A stretch of DNA of 64,000 nt from Ophiosphaerella korrae (taxonomy: Eukaryota; Ascomycota; Dothideomycetes; Pleosporales; Phaeosphaeriaceae): positions 248,001-312,000 of the forward strand of contig JALNQF010000029.1 in the NCBI GenBank assembly GCA_028456385.1. Reading direction: 5' to 3'. The notes beneath the pieces were generated by a model, which saw only the letters and a program-made list of their open reading frames with translations, did no database searches and was not told where the DNA came from. Shown one piece after another: positions 1 through 14,070 of this stretch. Positions within the stretch are counted from its first letter, which is position 1; the number at the start of each line of letters is the position of its first letter. The position numbers were made by a program, and so were the translations under genes.

Positions 1-443
1 TCGACGCCACATAATAGTACTTAGTATAATTCTACTTATCTATTCTCACTCAATATTGCAGTAGTGTTCCATGGACTTGCACCAATTCTTTAGTGCTAAA
101 AATCGTAACTGATAAGTATTCACTGGAAGTCAAAATAGCATGACACAGGGAAACGACAGTCAGACATTAAGACCGTAGAACATGATCAAGAGCTAGTAAT
201 GTAATTGTATTCTACACTCTTTTACTAAAATGCCTATGATGAAGCCCCGCTAAAGTCTAATGCAACCATGCTGGTGATGTTTGTACCCATGAAGTTATGA
301 TCTTGCCAATAAATAATGAACGTCGAGTCCAGACCGTAGTCGAACTCCGTTTGGTAACGCCTGCAATGCAACCTGAAATGCAATTCTTTTACCGACCCAA
401 TTTACGATGTGGTACGGTTGGAATGAAACTCGTAAGTAACTGG
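1..443. other. No gene seen (window edge)
   Basis: This is AT-leaning sequence downstream of the aspartyl protease stop codon at 444. It probably contains that gene's 3' untranslated region. I see no coding signal, RNA gene or repeat. Confidence 0.5.
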
Positions 444-2010
444 TTAGAAGCCGTTTAGACCTATCAACGCTCCTGCGCCAAGTGCTGCGGCGCCGCCCAA
501 CCACGGGTTGGCAGTGGCAGCGGCCTTCCCTGCGTTTGTGGTGGAAAAGGGTGGGCCGGTGACCATTGGACCGTTAACACGTGGTCCACCGGTTCCGACC
601 GCTGCAGTAGAGACTGCGTTGGGCACTCCGGTCGCGTTGGGTACGCCATCAGTACCCTGTTGAATTTCTTGTATATTTTCGGTGGTGGAATTGAAATTAG
701 TCGGAGCGATCGAGATCTCGTTATTAGCGAGATCATAAACGACATATGCGGACCGAAGAAATGTATCGCCGAGGACGGCAACGCTTTTCCCAGCAGGGGA
801 GATGCCAAATATACACACAGGTTGGCCGCGAGAGACTGTAGCGACGAGAACAAGTTCGTCCATAGGCACCGAGATGTGAACGCCTGAAAAGACAAAGTCG
901 AGGGAACCTGGCTTGTTTGCAAGGCCACAGTCCACGACTGCGGCACCCGTAGAGGCGTCATATTGTGCGTTGAACTTTTGATATAGTGAACGTACAACGG
1001 TATCGGGAAGGTACATCAGTGACGAGCCAGAGTCGAGCAAAACAGGGACGTTTTGATTCGCGAATAGTGATGTATTCTGCCCGTTCTGACCCATTCCAGT
1101 CATGGCAATGATGAACTCAGCATAGACTCCCTTCTCCTGAATGATTGGCAGTGTTTTGAGTTCGCCGTGGAATTTGTCGGTGTCTACGCCTCCGAAGAGT
1201 ATGCTTCCGGTTGAGGAGCCCAAGTCGTTGAGCCACAGCGAGTATGCGTTCGTCTTGATTTTGCCATCATCTACTAGCTTTTGGGGCAGATTGGGATAGG
1301 ATGGTAAGTTTGCTCGTCCCACGGCGACTTCGTTGATGGCATAGCCAATGCCCAAGATGCCTTCTTCGGATGTCGAGACATATCCAATGCCAAACTGCAA
1401 GTCTTTGATCGTTTGGCCACCAAAATAGAAAGTGTCTTTAGCGTAGTCCCCCGATGCGCCAGAGCCATCCACATAACTAATGTTGAAGACGCTATTCACG
1501 TATTTGTAAGTCGATGAATCGTTTGCGTTGTAGGAGCCGGAGGGGCCACATGGGTTACCCCCTCTCCGGCACTGTTGTGAGCTCCTCGCGTTGACCCATA
1601 GGTCACTGCTGCCAGTGTCGATGTGCAGTCGGAAGTTTTGCTTAGGAGTGCCCAGGCTGGCGTTGGCGAAGTAGAGGGTTTCGAGGTTGTCGAGGGTCTG
1701 TTGTACAGTCCCTTGCCGCCTGCGGAGTCGGTCGTGTGCGATGGGATTTGAGACATGGCGGCGCTGAATATCGAGGCCAACTACTTGGGGGTTCTGGCAG
1801 ATAGGATTAGTAAAAGCCCAAAAAGCGCATGTGCATATTGCCTTATCTCCAGGAATGGAGATGGCGAGGCGCCGGCGGGAGGATTCGGTTCCGGTTCCAG
1901 ATTGTTCCTGGGAGGCCAAGGATTACGCTTACCTGGCGCGGTACCAGCTTAACCGCAGTTGTCGATGTCACCAAACAGGCTGTCAAGGAGAGGAGGGTCG
2001 AGAACTTCAT
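444..2010 (-). CDS. Secreted, probably GPI-anchored pepsin-like aspartyl protease (yapsin/OPSB type)
   Basis: Two exons, 2010..1933 and 1793..444, give 475 residues. The intron 1932..1794 starts GTAAGC, has a TACTAAT-like branch point and ends CAG, phase 0. I chose the ATG at 2010 because exon 1 then encodes a clean signal peptide (MKFSTLLSLTACLVTS) ending in VPRQ. A short propeptide follows with a dibasic RRR site near residue 51. The two catalytic motifs are DTGSS (about 85-89) and DSGSS (about 280-284), in a full-length A1-family fold. A Ser/Thr/Gly/Pro-rich linker and a terminal hydrophobic stretch ending LIGLNGF fit a GPI signal. The protein should act at the cell surface, cleaving secreted or wall proteins. 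Family assignment is firm; the exact subfamily and anchoring are inference. Confidence 0.93.
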
Positions 2011-2977
2011 CGCTGCACCTTTGCCTTTAGGCGTGGGAGACGGCGACGAGGGTAGGAATAGGTATATGAGGCGTTGTCAATAGTGTGGCTGAGGGAGAGC
2101 TGACGCGCCAACTGTCAGAGCTTGGCAAATGAGTACAGGGCTCTGGGCGGACAGTCTGAGGACTTGCCAACGAAAATCGCATGCAGGTAATTAACACAAC
2201 AAGTAACAGGAACACGAACAGAAACAAGAAAGAAAGGCTGCACGAGAGAATAGTAATACAGAGACAAGACGGGGATGGGCTAAACCGAGGGCGCAGCGTC
2301 GACGTTTGTTAGCGAGAAGAGGATCAGCTGGGCGGCCGTGACGACTTCGATGAGGTCACTAGGGGTTGGCAAAGACCCCAATAACTGGGGCAAGCGCCGC
2401 CTGATCCGAAGTGAATTGCGGACGCGCCACACATTGCCAAGTTGCAGCCAACAGGAGATTTTATTTTGCGTCCAGCTTGCGTACACACGAACGCGGCCGT
2501 ACTGCTGCATGCAAGAAATCGCCTGGACCTGCATCCATCTTCGATTTGACAGACACGCTAGCTTCTCCATGCGCGATAGAAGCCGCCGGCGTGGAGCTAA
2601 GTGATGCTTAGCAAGTCTTAGAGAGAGTTTGACATGATGGACGATGCGGCTATTTTTGAGCAGTTGCGCACACGCTGTCGTCAGCTATGATGTTTGTGAC
2701 CAAATGCCCATCGTCGGCGATCTTGTTGTTGGCTGGGAGGAAGGATGCATGCTGCCATGCCTGACGCTTCTTGGGCCGCTTTCAAAATCTGGAGCACTGG
2801 GGTAATTATGCCTCTGGATTGATGCTTCAATCCGGCTCATGGACGTTGCAACATGTTCCATTACGTTGATTAGACATGGCCTTGCACGTGATGACGCTAG
2901 ACCAAGACCCGTGAAAGCGTGTCGTTTCGCGTCTCGTGTCAAGTCGACCCCTCCACAACCATCAGTCACTTTGCACC
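2011..2977. other. Intergenic region between divergently transcribed protease and RFC genes
   Basis: About 970 bases separate the two start codons, so both promoters must lie here. Short open frames on both strands look random: no motif, no codon bias, overlapping each other. I find no RNA gene or repeat. Confidence 0.5.
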
Positions 2978-4148
2978 ATGGCAAAGGCAGAATCTTCAAA
3001 AACAGCAGCTGGCAAGGGCGTCAGACCTAATCCAAATGCTGCCGGAGGCGCAAATTACGAATTGCCATGGTAAGGTCACCAACTCAAATCTTCTCCTCTC
3101 TTGACTGACGCTGCTTGCAGGGTCGAAAAGTACCGTCCAGTTTACCTTGACGATGTGGTTGGCAACACCGAAACGATTGAGCGCCTCAAAATCATCGCCA
3201 AGGACGGGAACATGCCTCATATGATCATCTCAGGCATGCCGGGAATCGGCAAGACAACTTCCATCCTGTGCCTTGCACGCCAACTGCTTGGTGATGCCTA
3301 CAAAGAAGCCGTTCTGGAACTTAATGCCTCCGATGAGCGTGGTATAGACGTTGTGCGTAATCGGATAAAGGGTTTTGCACAAAAGAAAGTTACGCTGCCA
3401 CCAGGAAGGCAAAAGCTGGTCATCTTGGACGAGGCAGACAGTATGACGAGCGGCGCGCAGCAGGCCTTGCGACGTACCATGGAAATTTACAGTGCAACAA
3501 CTAGATTTGCGTTTGCGTGTAATCAGTCCAACAAGATCATCGAGCCGCTACAGTCGAGATGTGCAATTTTACGGTACGCCCGACTCACAGATGCGCAAGT
3601 TGTGCGAAGAGTCATGCAAGTCTGCGAAGCAGAGAACGTCCAATATTCGGACGACGGCATTGCAGCACTAGTATTCTCTGCTGAGGGCGATATGCGACAG
3701 GCGATCAACAATCTACAATCGACACATGCAGGCTTTGGATTTCTGAGTGGAGACAATGTGTTTAAAGTCGTGGATAGCCCGCATCCGATCAAGGTCCAGT
3801 CGATGATCAAGGCCTGTCACGAGACGAGGATTGACGATGCGCTGACCTCTCTCAAAGAGCTATGGGATCTGGGATACTCCTGCCACGACATTATCAGCAC
3901 CATGTTCAAGGTCACCAAGACGATTGACACATTGAGCGAGCATGCAAAGTTGGAATTTATCAAAGTAAGATTGATGTGGACGCGGCCGTCTGGATTGAGT
4001 GTTAACAATGACATAGGAGATTGGCTTCACCCACATGCATATCCTCGAAGGCGTACAGACACTCCTTCAGCTCTCTGGCTGCATTGCTCACCTTTGCAAG
4101 ATCAACATGCAGCCACAGCTTTTCGCCCTACCTTCGCAGCAAAAGTAA
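2978..4148 (+). CDS. rfc4: Replication factor C small subunit (Rfc4; human RFC2 type)
   Basis: Exons 2978..3069, 3121..3964 and 4017..4148 encode 355 residues, close to human RFC2 (354). The junctions are canonical: GTAAGG..CAG and GTAAGA..TAG. The first junction rebuilds the conserved LPWVEKYRP start of the AAA+ core. Walker A is GMPGIGKT (about 69-76), Walker B is DEAD (about 134-137), the SRC arginine-finger motif lies near 176-178, and sensor 2 is in the [12 protein letters not shown] segment. The last exon supplies the C-terminal collar helices ([10 protein letters not shown]). The product is an ATPase subunit of the clamp loader that places PCNA on primed DNA in the nucleus. It resembles the Rfc4/RFC2 subunit more than Rfc2, Rfc3 or Rfc5. 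The gene stands alone, divergent from the protease gene. Confidence 0.96.
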
Positions 4149-5699
4149 AATCAATAGTATTTCTGTATAAGCATTTAGCGTGGCGCCTGGTGTTTTAAAT
4201 ATTCTCCAGTGGCTATGAAATAAACTGATTTGACGCTTGAATGAAACTCTTCGCAGATGGGAGTCTGTACTCTTCCGACGGTCGATTTCTTTCTTCGTAT
4301 GCCGCCCTATATAGGCCTACTTACATTGATCCCATGCTTTCTTTGGATATTATACCACACTCGATAGCCGTTATCTAGACGAAAACCAGATTCTATGCAG
4401 AGATTCGGTCGTGACAAATCATGCCACACTAGCACAGTGATATGGAAGGTTTGTTGCTGTATAACCGTATCAGCCCACCAAGGATAGTTACCAGTATATC
4501 CTGGCGAAAAACGACAAAGCGAAAGCTACAAGGTTCTTCACAATTTGCTGTAGCATGGTCTATTGGATAGGATCCAAGAGGAAAGCTTACCTAGGTGCAT
4601 TTACCAGGGCTGGGCTTTCGAAAAGTGGATGGGTAACATCGCGTTCGTCACGACTTGTTCAGTTGATACCCAAGGCCAAATGCCATTGAACTGAACGAGG
4701 TGGCACACGTCTCCAAGCCAGATCATCCTATCATCACACCAAGCCACTACTTTACCCTCCAAGCTTGCTCACTGCCGACTGCATCTCATGGGTAGGTATG
4801 TGAACTTAGCTTTAAGAGCAATAAGCCACACGGGTCTTAAGTAAGGGTGGAAGAAGAATGACCCCAACCCGATTCTGTACTAGAAGACACCTCGCGCTGA
4901 CGATGTGTCCGCAATAAAGGAGACGTGGGTAAGCAGAGTCCAACACACAACAGCCATGGCGTTCCGTGCCACGTTTACCTCGCCGGAGGCGTCTGTAGTC
5001 GAGCAGATTAGGTTCAGTGAGCAGATTCTTCCACACAGTCTGGGTGACGCAAGGGGCGTGGTCCACGTGCAACTCACACCCTCAGGAAGTCAAGCTTTGG
5101 CAAACGATAGGTGAAGCGTTACTCTTGGGACTACAGCTGCCAATCTGTAAGTTTGTGGCGTCTGCGGGGCAAGTCGTCGTGTTTTGGATTTAGGATATGG
5201 TTGTTTTGATGCGACTGGATGATGGGTCAATGGATGTTTTGCGGCTGAGACGTGCTTTAGGCCTGCAAAGATATTTTGACTTGGAAACGGAACTCTACAA
5301 ACAGGTGGAGAAACGTGGCTTTGGGGACAGCTGCTACGATGTCTGCGTGTGGATACACACTCGGTTTGATGAGGCCGCTTCGAAGTCACTGTCGGGACAA
5401 GGCAAAGAGCGTAACCTCGTTGACCGGCCCGCAAAGGTGAAGCTGGGTAGCTCCCAGTTGGCGATGTTCAACATCTATGGGGATATAGGGCCGCGATATC
5501 CACTTTTGGATGGGCATACTGGCCCAATGATAAGAGAGTTGACGCAAGAGTCGTGCCATGTCTGATGCTAGCGGCCAGTACAAAAGGCGTTGGGATCAGG
5601 CGGCTCGGTTCTTGGGACTGGCTATCATCACAATGTGAAACGCAAGGCATCTACTAGCCCAACGTGCCGACGTCTAAGCATCGAGGCCTAGAAGAAGGG
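4149..5699. other. Intergenic; only low-confidence open frames
   Basis: About 1.5 kb between rfc4 and the velvet leader. A plus-strand frame at 5197..5565 (122 residues) and a minus-strand frame at 5090..5434 overlap each other. Neither shows a recognisable domain, signal peptide or splice support. A diverged gene relic is possible, but I cannot name one. Confidence 0.4.
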
Positions 5700-7643
5700 C
5701 ACGACGGCCTTGGAGCAAAGTTAGACGACCATGACGATGATGATACTTAGCGGGAAGCTGCAGTGTTGCTGAGGCTCAAGTGCCGTTGTGTTTGGGTCGT
5801 GTTTGACAGGCCGGAGAATATCCACGAAGGCGGTGCGTGTGTGACTGGGTAAACAAGGCAAACAAGATCATAAGGGCTAAAATAAGCAGTGCGACGCAGA
5901 TTGTGTTTAGTGTTGAGGTGGACGTGATCGTCAGACTCGAGAGGCTGAGGAAGCGGGTGGTGGGCGGGAAGCCAGGCTGGGACTTGGAAGCGGTTAGGTA
6001 AGAGGGTAAGAGTGGGTAGGAGAGTGGGCCGGCTGACAAGGCCCCTTACTGGCCCAAGCAGCAAAGGGAGGGCCGCCGGGCGGAACGAAGGAACCACGAT
6101 GATCCCATTTTGGAGACGGCCCCATGGCCCCATGCTCTGTCTGTGGGAATCCCAGCGGCTGGCCATTGGTCCCAGCAGCGGTGGTAATGCCCACTCTGTC
6201 AGCTGCAAGTGCATCAGATGGGACGGGCTATGGTGGTTCGGATATTGGGCGCCAGATTGCAATTTGCAACCACCTGTGGAGGGCATGGACATAGGCTGCA
6301 GCAGGCAGCATGATAGCATGCTAGCATGCGATGTGCTATGGCAGCGCATCAGGCCATGTTCGTTGCTATGTGCGCCCGCGCAGCCATCGCAGGTCGCACA
6401 GGGCGGCCGAGAAGGGATAGCGACCGGGGCACCAGCACAGAGACATGTCTGCATGCACGCCAGCCAGAAGGCAGCTTGTCCCAGACGGGCAGCTTCCAGA
6501 TGAAGGGCGGCCAGGGCAGCATGGCCTTCTTTTCCTGCACCTTGCAACGGCCCCAGGATTGCCAGAGCACAGTGGCATCGGGGGGTTTCACTGGGTCCTG
6601 TGGCCATCACCCGCGGCCTGTTTGGCTCGAGTCATGGAGATGAGGCGCTGCAGGCTGCGCTTCGCGCTGCTCAATCCCCAGGAGCCCAGGCGTGGGCACT
6701 GGCGCTGCACTGGCACCGAGTGGGTGCGATGCCATGCCACCGACGCTGTACCGTAAGCCAGCCATCTCAGCGTGATTTGCTGCAGCATCCATCCTTCGCC
6801 TGCATCGCGCGTCCAACTCGCATGCTGCCGAACGCCATAGCGTCGTTGCCCACTCTCTTGGGCCGCTCTTCGGGAATAGTTCGCGCCGGCTGATTGGCCT
6901 GATGGGACGGCATGCCCCCAGACACCACTCTTTGTCTGTCTTTTTAGCCGATGCACTGCTGCTGGGTGCAAAGAAGGTCCCCCCAGCAGGTCCCCACCCA
7001 CACCATCTCACCCGTTCGTCTCTCGCCCGTCAGTGAGTCTCCCTCCTCGATACTCTCGCCAGCCCTCTTGCTCGACTGTCTATCGACGGGAGAGTGCTTG
7101 TGTCGGCTCCTGACGATTGTTATCGTCACTGCACTCACTTCCTTGGGCGCTGCAAACTCGCCATCCACGGCCACTGTCACGTTGCTAGCCAGCTGCCCGT
7201 CACTCACCACCAGCGCAGCTCCCCACGCCTCAAGCCTCCCAACATTGCCTCTCCAGCGATTGTCGCCAGCTAGAACTCTTCCCTTGGAATCTATATCTGG
7301 GTGCATCGACTCCACTGATTTACTCTGGTATGTGCTGATGTCGGTCCTTGTCAACGTTCGCTGGCTGCTGGAATGCCGACCGCTTGGAAATGGCTCCCCA
7401 GTCGTTCGGGCCCTTTGTTCTGCGGCATGCACCGCGCTGCCACCACGTCAACTCAGACACCTGTACTGACCGTTCCAGATCGCTCTTGTTCCGTGGTCGA
7501 GTTCGACACCTCGTGTCTTGCCAAGTCAACGTGCGCAGAGTGCCAATCACGTAAGATGCACGCCAACCAGCCTTCCAGGTGGGGGCTGGGAATGCAACTC
7601 GACGCGATGCTGACTCGTCCTAGAACACCACTCATCCTTCACC
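5700..7643 (+). promoter_or_regulatory. Long GC-rich upstream region and leader of the velvet gene
   Basis: Nearly 2 kb lies upstream of the veA start. From about 6950 it becomes strongly pyrimidine-rich with many CACC, TCTC and CTCC runs, typical of a fungal promoter or 5' leader. Several short frames with ATGs (for example from 7348 and 7373) could act as upstream ORFs. A 287-codon minus-strand frame at 5747..6610 has no protein-like features and looks like chance in GC-rich DNA. Long leaders are plausible for a regulatory gene, but the transcription start is not visible. Confidence 0.45.
7551..7623 (+). other. Probable intron in the veA 5' leader
   Basis: The segment starts GTAAGA, has a CTGAC branch-point match about 15 bases before its end and finishes in CTAG, 20 bases before the veA ATG. 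It contains no coding sequence joined to veA, so it would be a 5' UTR intron of 73 bases. Confidence 0.5.
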
Positions 7644-9407
7644 ATGGCTTCCACCATTGCAGTCCCTAATGAGACCAAGAGCTCGTCTATTCGCACCACC
7701 AAAGACGGTCGTCAGATTCGCTACAACCTGCAGGTAATCCAGCAGCCAGAGCGCGCCCGCGCTTGTGGTAGCGGCGCAAAGTCCAGCGCCGACCGTCGTC
7801 CTGTTGACCCGCCTCCCATTGTGGAGTTACGCGTCTTCGAGAACGACAATGAGATTACCTTTGCGTACAATGCCAACTTCTTCCTGCACGCTAGCCTTGA
7901 AAATGCTCGCGCTATTGCACCTGGTCGCGCACCGCCGACGACGCCCAGCTTCCCTGTCCTAACGGGCACGCCTGTTGCTGGTATGGCTTACCTCGACCGC
8001 CCAACTCCTGCAGGCTACTTCATTTTCCCTGATTTGTCTGTTCGTCACGAAGGAAAGTATCGTCTGAGTTTCGCCCTCTTTGAGAACCTGAGCGAAGTCA
8101 AGGACTTGGACCCTGATGACCCTGATGTCATCTTCGACGGCAACCACTTTGTTACACATCGTGCCGAAGTCAAGTCGATGCCATTCACCGTCTTCTCTGC
8201 GAAGAAGTTCCCTGGTCTCTCTGAGAGCACTGCTTTGAGCCGCATGGTGGCCGAGCAGGGTTGCCGTGTCCGTATCAGACGCGATGTGCGCATGAGACGC
8301 CGTGAGAACAAGGGTTCCAAGGACTGGGATGAGTATGAAGAAGAGGGTGGCTACGAAGGGAACCGTCGCACCGCGACGCCTGACAACTATGGCCAACCTC
8401 CCAGCATACCACTCGATCCCGATCGCCCTCGATCAGTTTCGAACGCTAGTAGTCACTCATTGGCTCCCCCTCGCCGCCCAAGTATGGATGATATGCCTCA
8501 GCCTTACCAGTCTACGAATAACTACCAGCAAATGGCACCGCCGCCGAGCGCCGGGTACTCTCAGATGCCACCTTATGGATCCAGTCATCAGTATCAGAAT
8601 CAGTATACATCTCCTCCGTCTAGTGGCATGATGCAACCTCCACAAGCCCCATACTCTCATCAGTCGCAGCCTGTACACAGCAATTACCAGAGTCAACCGC
8701 CTATGCAAATGAACCATCAATACGGATACCAGAATTACCAACAGCCGCACTACGAATCACCTGCGCCGGTACGCCAGGAGCCCGCGCCTGAATACGCTCA
8801 TGCTCCTGAGTACCGTCGCCCATCGGTCACGCAGCCTCCCCCTCAACAGTATCCTGGCCCAAGCCAATTGATGTCTTCTCCGTACAACTCGATGGATCAG
8901 TACAGCCGGCCGCAGCCTCTACAACCACTGCAAACGTCTCCGCATGCTCACTCGGTCTCTACTCCTATGCACACGCCTGGTATTAACTCTTTGCCCACTC
9001 TGAAAACATTGCATCACCAACCGCCAATAGGCGATAAACTGGAGCCAGTGTCACCATCGTACCACTCGCCACCCAGTGCCATGTCTTCTGGAACAATGTC
9101 TGCCGCCACAATGTCTGCGAACCCCGATACCAACGCTCAGAACTATGGACTCCCCAGATTTGCGCAAGGTCTCCCACCAGTGCAACTTTCAGCCGGCACA
9201 AAACGTTCCTTCAGCAGCACATTTGATACACGCCATGTCAACGAACGCCTAACGCAAGGCGCTCGTCCCAACCCGTCTGGCGCTGGCTACAATTACGATG
9301 GCTGCGACTCGCCCGACATGGAAGAACCTATGGACCGTGCAGCCATGAGCTACCGCCGTGCAGACGGCACTTCACGTCAGCGCCATGTCCCCGAAGTCGG
9401 TGTCTAG
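7644..9407 (+). CDS. veA: Velvet-family developmental regulator VeA
   Basis: A single uninterrupted frame of 587 residues. The velvet domain spans about residues 22-220, starting at [16 protein letters not shown], the VeA-type N-terminus that overlaps a bipartite nuclear localisation region. [10 protein letters not shown], a FLHASLE segment, [19 protein letters not shown] and the basic end [13 protein letters not shown] complete it. The remaining 365 residues are disordered, rich in Pro, Gln, Tyr and Ser (PEST-like), as in known VeA proteins. In other filamentous fungi VeA enters the nucleus in the dark, pairs with VelB and LaeA, and controls sporulation, secondary metabolism and often virulence. 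The length matches Pleosporales VeA/Vel1. The start is preceded by CACC. I am sure this is VeA rather than VelB, VelC or VosA because of the N-terminus and long tail. Confidence 0.95.
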   Translation: MASTIAVPNETKSSSIRTTKDGRQIRYNLQVIQQPERARACGSGAKSSADRRPVDPPPIVELRVFENDNEITFAYNANFFLHASLENARAIAPGRAPPTTPSFPVLTGTPVAGMAYLDRPTPAGYFIFPDLSVRHEGKYRLSFALFENLSEVKDLDPDDPDVIFDGNHFVTHRAEVKSMPFTVFSAKKFPGLSESTALSRMVAEQGCRVRIRRDVRMRRRENKGSKDWDEYEEEGGYEGNRRTATPDNYGQPPSIPLDPDRPRSVSNASSHSLAPPRRPSMDDMPQPYQSTNNYQQMAPPPSAGYSQMPPYGSSHQYQNQYTSPPSSGMMQPPQAPYSHQSQPVHSNYQSQPPMQMNHQYGYQNYQQPHYESPAPVRQEPAPEYAHAPEYRRPSVTQPPPQQYPGPSQLMSSPYNSMDQYSRPQPLQPLQTSPHAHSVSTPMHTPGINSLPTLKTLHHQPPIGDKLEPVSPSYHSPPSAMSSGTMSAATMSANPDTNAQNYGLPRFAQGLPPVQLSAGTKRSFSSTFDTRHVNERLTQGARPNPSGAGYNYDGCDSPDMEEPMDRAAMSYRRADGTSRQRHVPEVGV

Positions 9408-11309
9408 GTACCCGCTAGCAAGTATGCTGACGGGTTTCTAGGCACCACCCACCGGCCAGCGTATGTCTGACGTTGAGCCCCTCCCAAAAAGCCGAACCCC
9501 GGCCTTCCTTCACCTCGCAAGGGGTTTGTTTCTAATGTTTTTCTCGTAACGCATTGCGTCCCTCTATCGATCCAACCCACGTTCACAAGTCGATCTCGAG
9601 CGCTATATCCCCACCATCTTGTACTTGAATCCTGTAGCTTTGTCCCATTATGTGAGTAAAAACTGGGCGGTCTCCACCCTTACTATCTCCATTTCCTATC
9701 TTTGTTTTGAATTTAATGGTACAACCGAGGTTACGCCCTACGCACACACTTTCACACTCCCTGACCAGTTCTACATGGACTTGGAATATCGTGATTTTCT
9801 TTTTGTGACTCTTCTATTGCGATCTATCTTCAATTGGCGTCCTTGGTTGGCTTTACTGCATGGCGTCCTCTTTTCTCTATTTGATCATGTGTTGCTTTTC
9901 CTGGGTGAGGTGAGGGCGGCAGCAGTGCTGTTGTGCCTGCATTTGGCGGCATGGTATACTTATACTGCGTTTTTCTTTGAGCGGTGCGAAGTATACGCAT
10001 GGTTGGCACTGGGGGAGCAACGGTGGGTGGGGAGGCACATGCATCAGAGAGGCCGTCTGTTTTACAGAATGCAAGGGCGGTTTCAGAGGGAGCTGGGTAG
10101 ATTGGAGCGGGCATGCAGGTCACGAATACAAAGTTACATTTCGCATTCAGTCCTATGAGTTACTTCGCCTCACGTGTCATTTCCCTTCCGACACAGCATG
10201 TATGTGGAGCTGTGGTGCGACCAAGCACATATCCCCCCCACCGGTACAAGATGCTTGATGTCCGTCTCCCCCGCATTTACCCATCTTCCCAGTCCCGACC
10301 CAGTCGCTATTTCTGATCCATAGTGGCTATATTTGTTTTAGCAGGGAAGCGCCGTCCCAGGGAACAGTAGTTGCAGGAGCTCGGGTGCGGATAAAAGAGG
10401 TGAGGTATTGTTGGGTTGGGTGGGCCACGTGGAGTATGTATATGGGTGGGAGGTGGGCAATGCGAAATAGGGGGGCAACGGTGTGTGGGTAAGTTTTATG
10501 TTGGGCAAGCTTTTGTTTGGGGGGGGGGGGAAGGGGGGGTTAGCATATGAGTGTCAGGTGATATTGGCCAGTTGTATGCTTACATAGTTAAGAGGTCAAC
10601 GACACGTAATTCGGTTTGCAGTTTGCAAATCCTTGGTTTATTTTTTTGGCTCGCATCTTTTCTTTCTTCGTATTGTGACCTCGTGTTGCGACGGAGCACC
10701 ATCATAGATCTCCAATGACCATCTGCGAATGAGAACGTAGAAGCAAAGTCCAGAACGGCAGCCAGGTACGCCAGCAAATTCGCATCGAGGAAAAACAATT
10801 CAACTACATATCGTTGGTCAAAGAACGGTGGTGCAAGAATGCCTCTTGCTAGTGTCATTCTCCAACTGGTTGCGGGGGAGTGACTAAGGGAGAGCTAAGG
10901 AGAGCTACCCCTCCATCCCTCCACCGTCTCTAAAATTGCGTGCTCGACGCGTTTCTGCTTCTCCCACTTTCGATGGCCAAAGCCAGAATTCATGACAGCT
11001 CACACTTACTCACAGGCCCCAAGCCGGTTCGGGAACTGTAAGCTCACATCGTGATGGGCTATGCGCAGCGAATAAGCCTCCTTGGGGTGGTACTCGGACC
11101 TGGAGCGCGTCAAGGGGGGGGGGGGGCGGCTCCTCATAGTAGGGCCAACCGCTCCCACGCGTGAGACTAGTTCCATGACGTGATGAACGCAGAGTTTCTC
11201 ACACATAGGGTCGCCTTGATTCCCTCTTCTCTTCATTTCTTCGAATTTTCTGCTCCCCCTGAACGTAGACATACTTCTTCCTCATTTTAGACACTTAGAG
11301 ACCAACACC
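9408..11309. other. veA 3' region and intergenic DNA with two long G runs
   Basis: About 1.9 kb. A plus-strand frame at 9619..10158 begins without an ATG, immediately after veA. It is more likely 3' UTR than a gene. The region carries a GT-rich stretch and poly-G runs near 10520-10545 and 11115-11127. From about 10870 it becomes the promoter of the sulfhydrylase gene. No RNA gene or mobile element is seen. Confidence 0.45.
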
Positions 11310-12941
<1,632 letters not shown>

Positions 12942-14070
12942 ACTAGAGCGCTGAGAGCATGCTTCAGATGTGGCGATAACAACACCACGACTATGAAGGC
13001 GTAGCTGGAGTAAAAGGGATAGGACAGGACTCGCGGTCTGCAGAAGATACCATGTTTATTTACGTTTGTAGTTGGCTAAATGTACGAATCCAGTGCAAGT
13101 CACATTGAATCGATTCTGAATCGATTGCTTACGCTTTGCACACGCATTGTGAAACCTTCATGAAGCTCGTCTCGTTTGCTCTGAGGTAACAGGCGATAAA
13201 CAGCCGAGGCACGGTGGAGTGCCCTACGAAGTGAACCAACCAATCTCAGTTCGGCCGAACGCGGCGACCGTTGCGCATCCGCATGGTCTCCCTGCCTGCA
13301 GATCTCAAGCATGTGAAGACGCAAGATCTGGGCAACGACATGTGAAATGGAATCATCAGCCAGCCGCAAATGTGACGGACCAGCAGCACACCACCCAGTA
13401 AATCGGCAACACACATGTAGATAATCTGGCGCAGAAAGCAACAATGCCCTTCAGATTAACGTTGGACAAGGTTGCGCGCCCCCGACTTCCCCCACACACG
13501 CAAACGGCACTTTACTAGAACCAAAATATCTCCGAGCCCAAGGCTTCCGCGCATCGCGGGCTCCAGTTTTCATCTGGGGATTGGCTGCAAGATAGAGTGA
13601 CGAACGTACCGAGGCACGCTTGGGGGAGGAAAAATGTGGGTTTTCTTTATGAACACCGCGCGCCATCCTTGCCTTTGCAACCTTTCGCCGCGGCTTTCGC
13701 GTCTTTTTGTAACCCCATCATCCTGCCATTCTACTTTTTATTTCTGTTCTTCAGCATCCGTCTCGAGTGTGTGTGTGTGTTGGCCATAGGTATTCATTCT
13801 CTGTGTTCGGATTGCAACGGTTCAGGTGGCGCGCTAAGACCCAGGTAAGTCAGATGTCCTTTCTTGGATCGGGCATGCCGACGGGCGTAGTTGTGTGAGT
13901 GCCAACAAATGCCTAGAGCTCTTTGCTGACAGCTGGAAACGGAGTAGTGAGAAGTGTTTAATCCGAGCTTGCTCTTTGTGTGGACTTAGTACGGGAGCTG
14001 TTGTGCGACTACGCTTCATCGACATTCTTTTGGTCCTGACACCACGACCTTATCCTCGGCGACCGACAGC
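12942..14070. other. Intergenic; promoter and leader of the acyl-CoA synthetase gene
   Basis: About 1.1 kb. A short GT microsatellite sits near 13770. A GGTAAGT at about 13842 could be the donor of a 5' UTR intron for the next gene, with the acceptor not decided. Open frames are short and overlap on both strands. No RNA gene is seen. Confidence 0.4.

Noticed and set aside
5197..5565. 122-codon plus-strand frame as a gene
   Set aside because: It overlaps an equally long opposite frame, has no recognisable feature and no intron or promoter support.
5747..6610. 287-codon minus-strand frame upstream of veA
   Set aside because: The sequence is GC-rich with overlapping frames on both strands, no motif and no splice signals; it is probably chance.
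9619..10158. 179-codon plus-strand frame after veA
   Set aside because: It begins with TTG rather than ATG, has no domain, and lies where the veA 3' UTR is expected.
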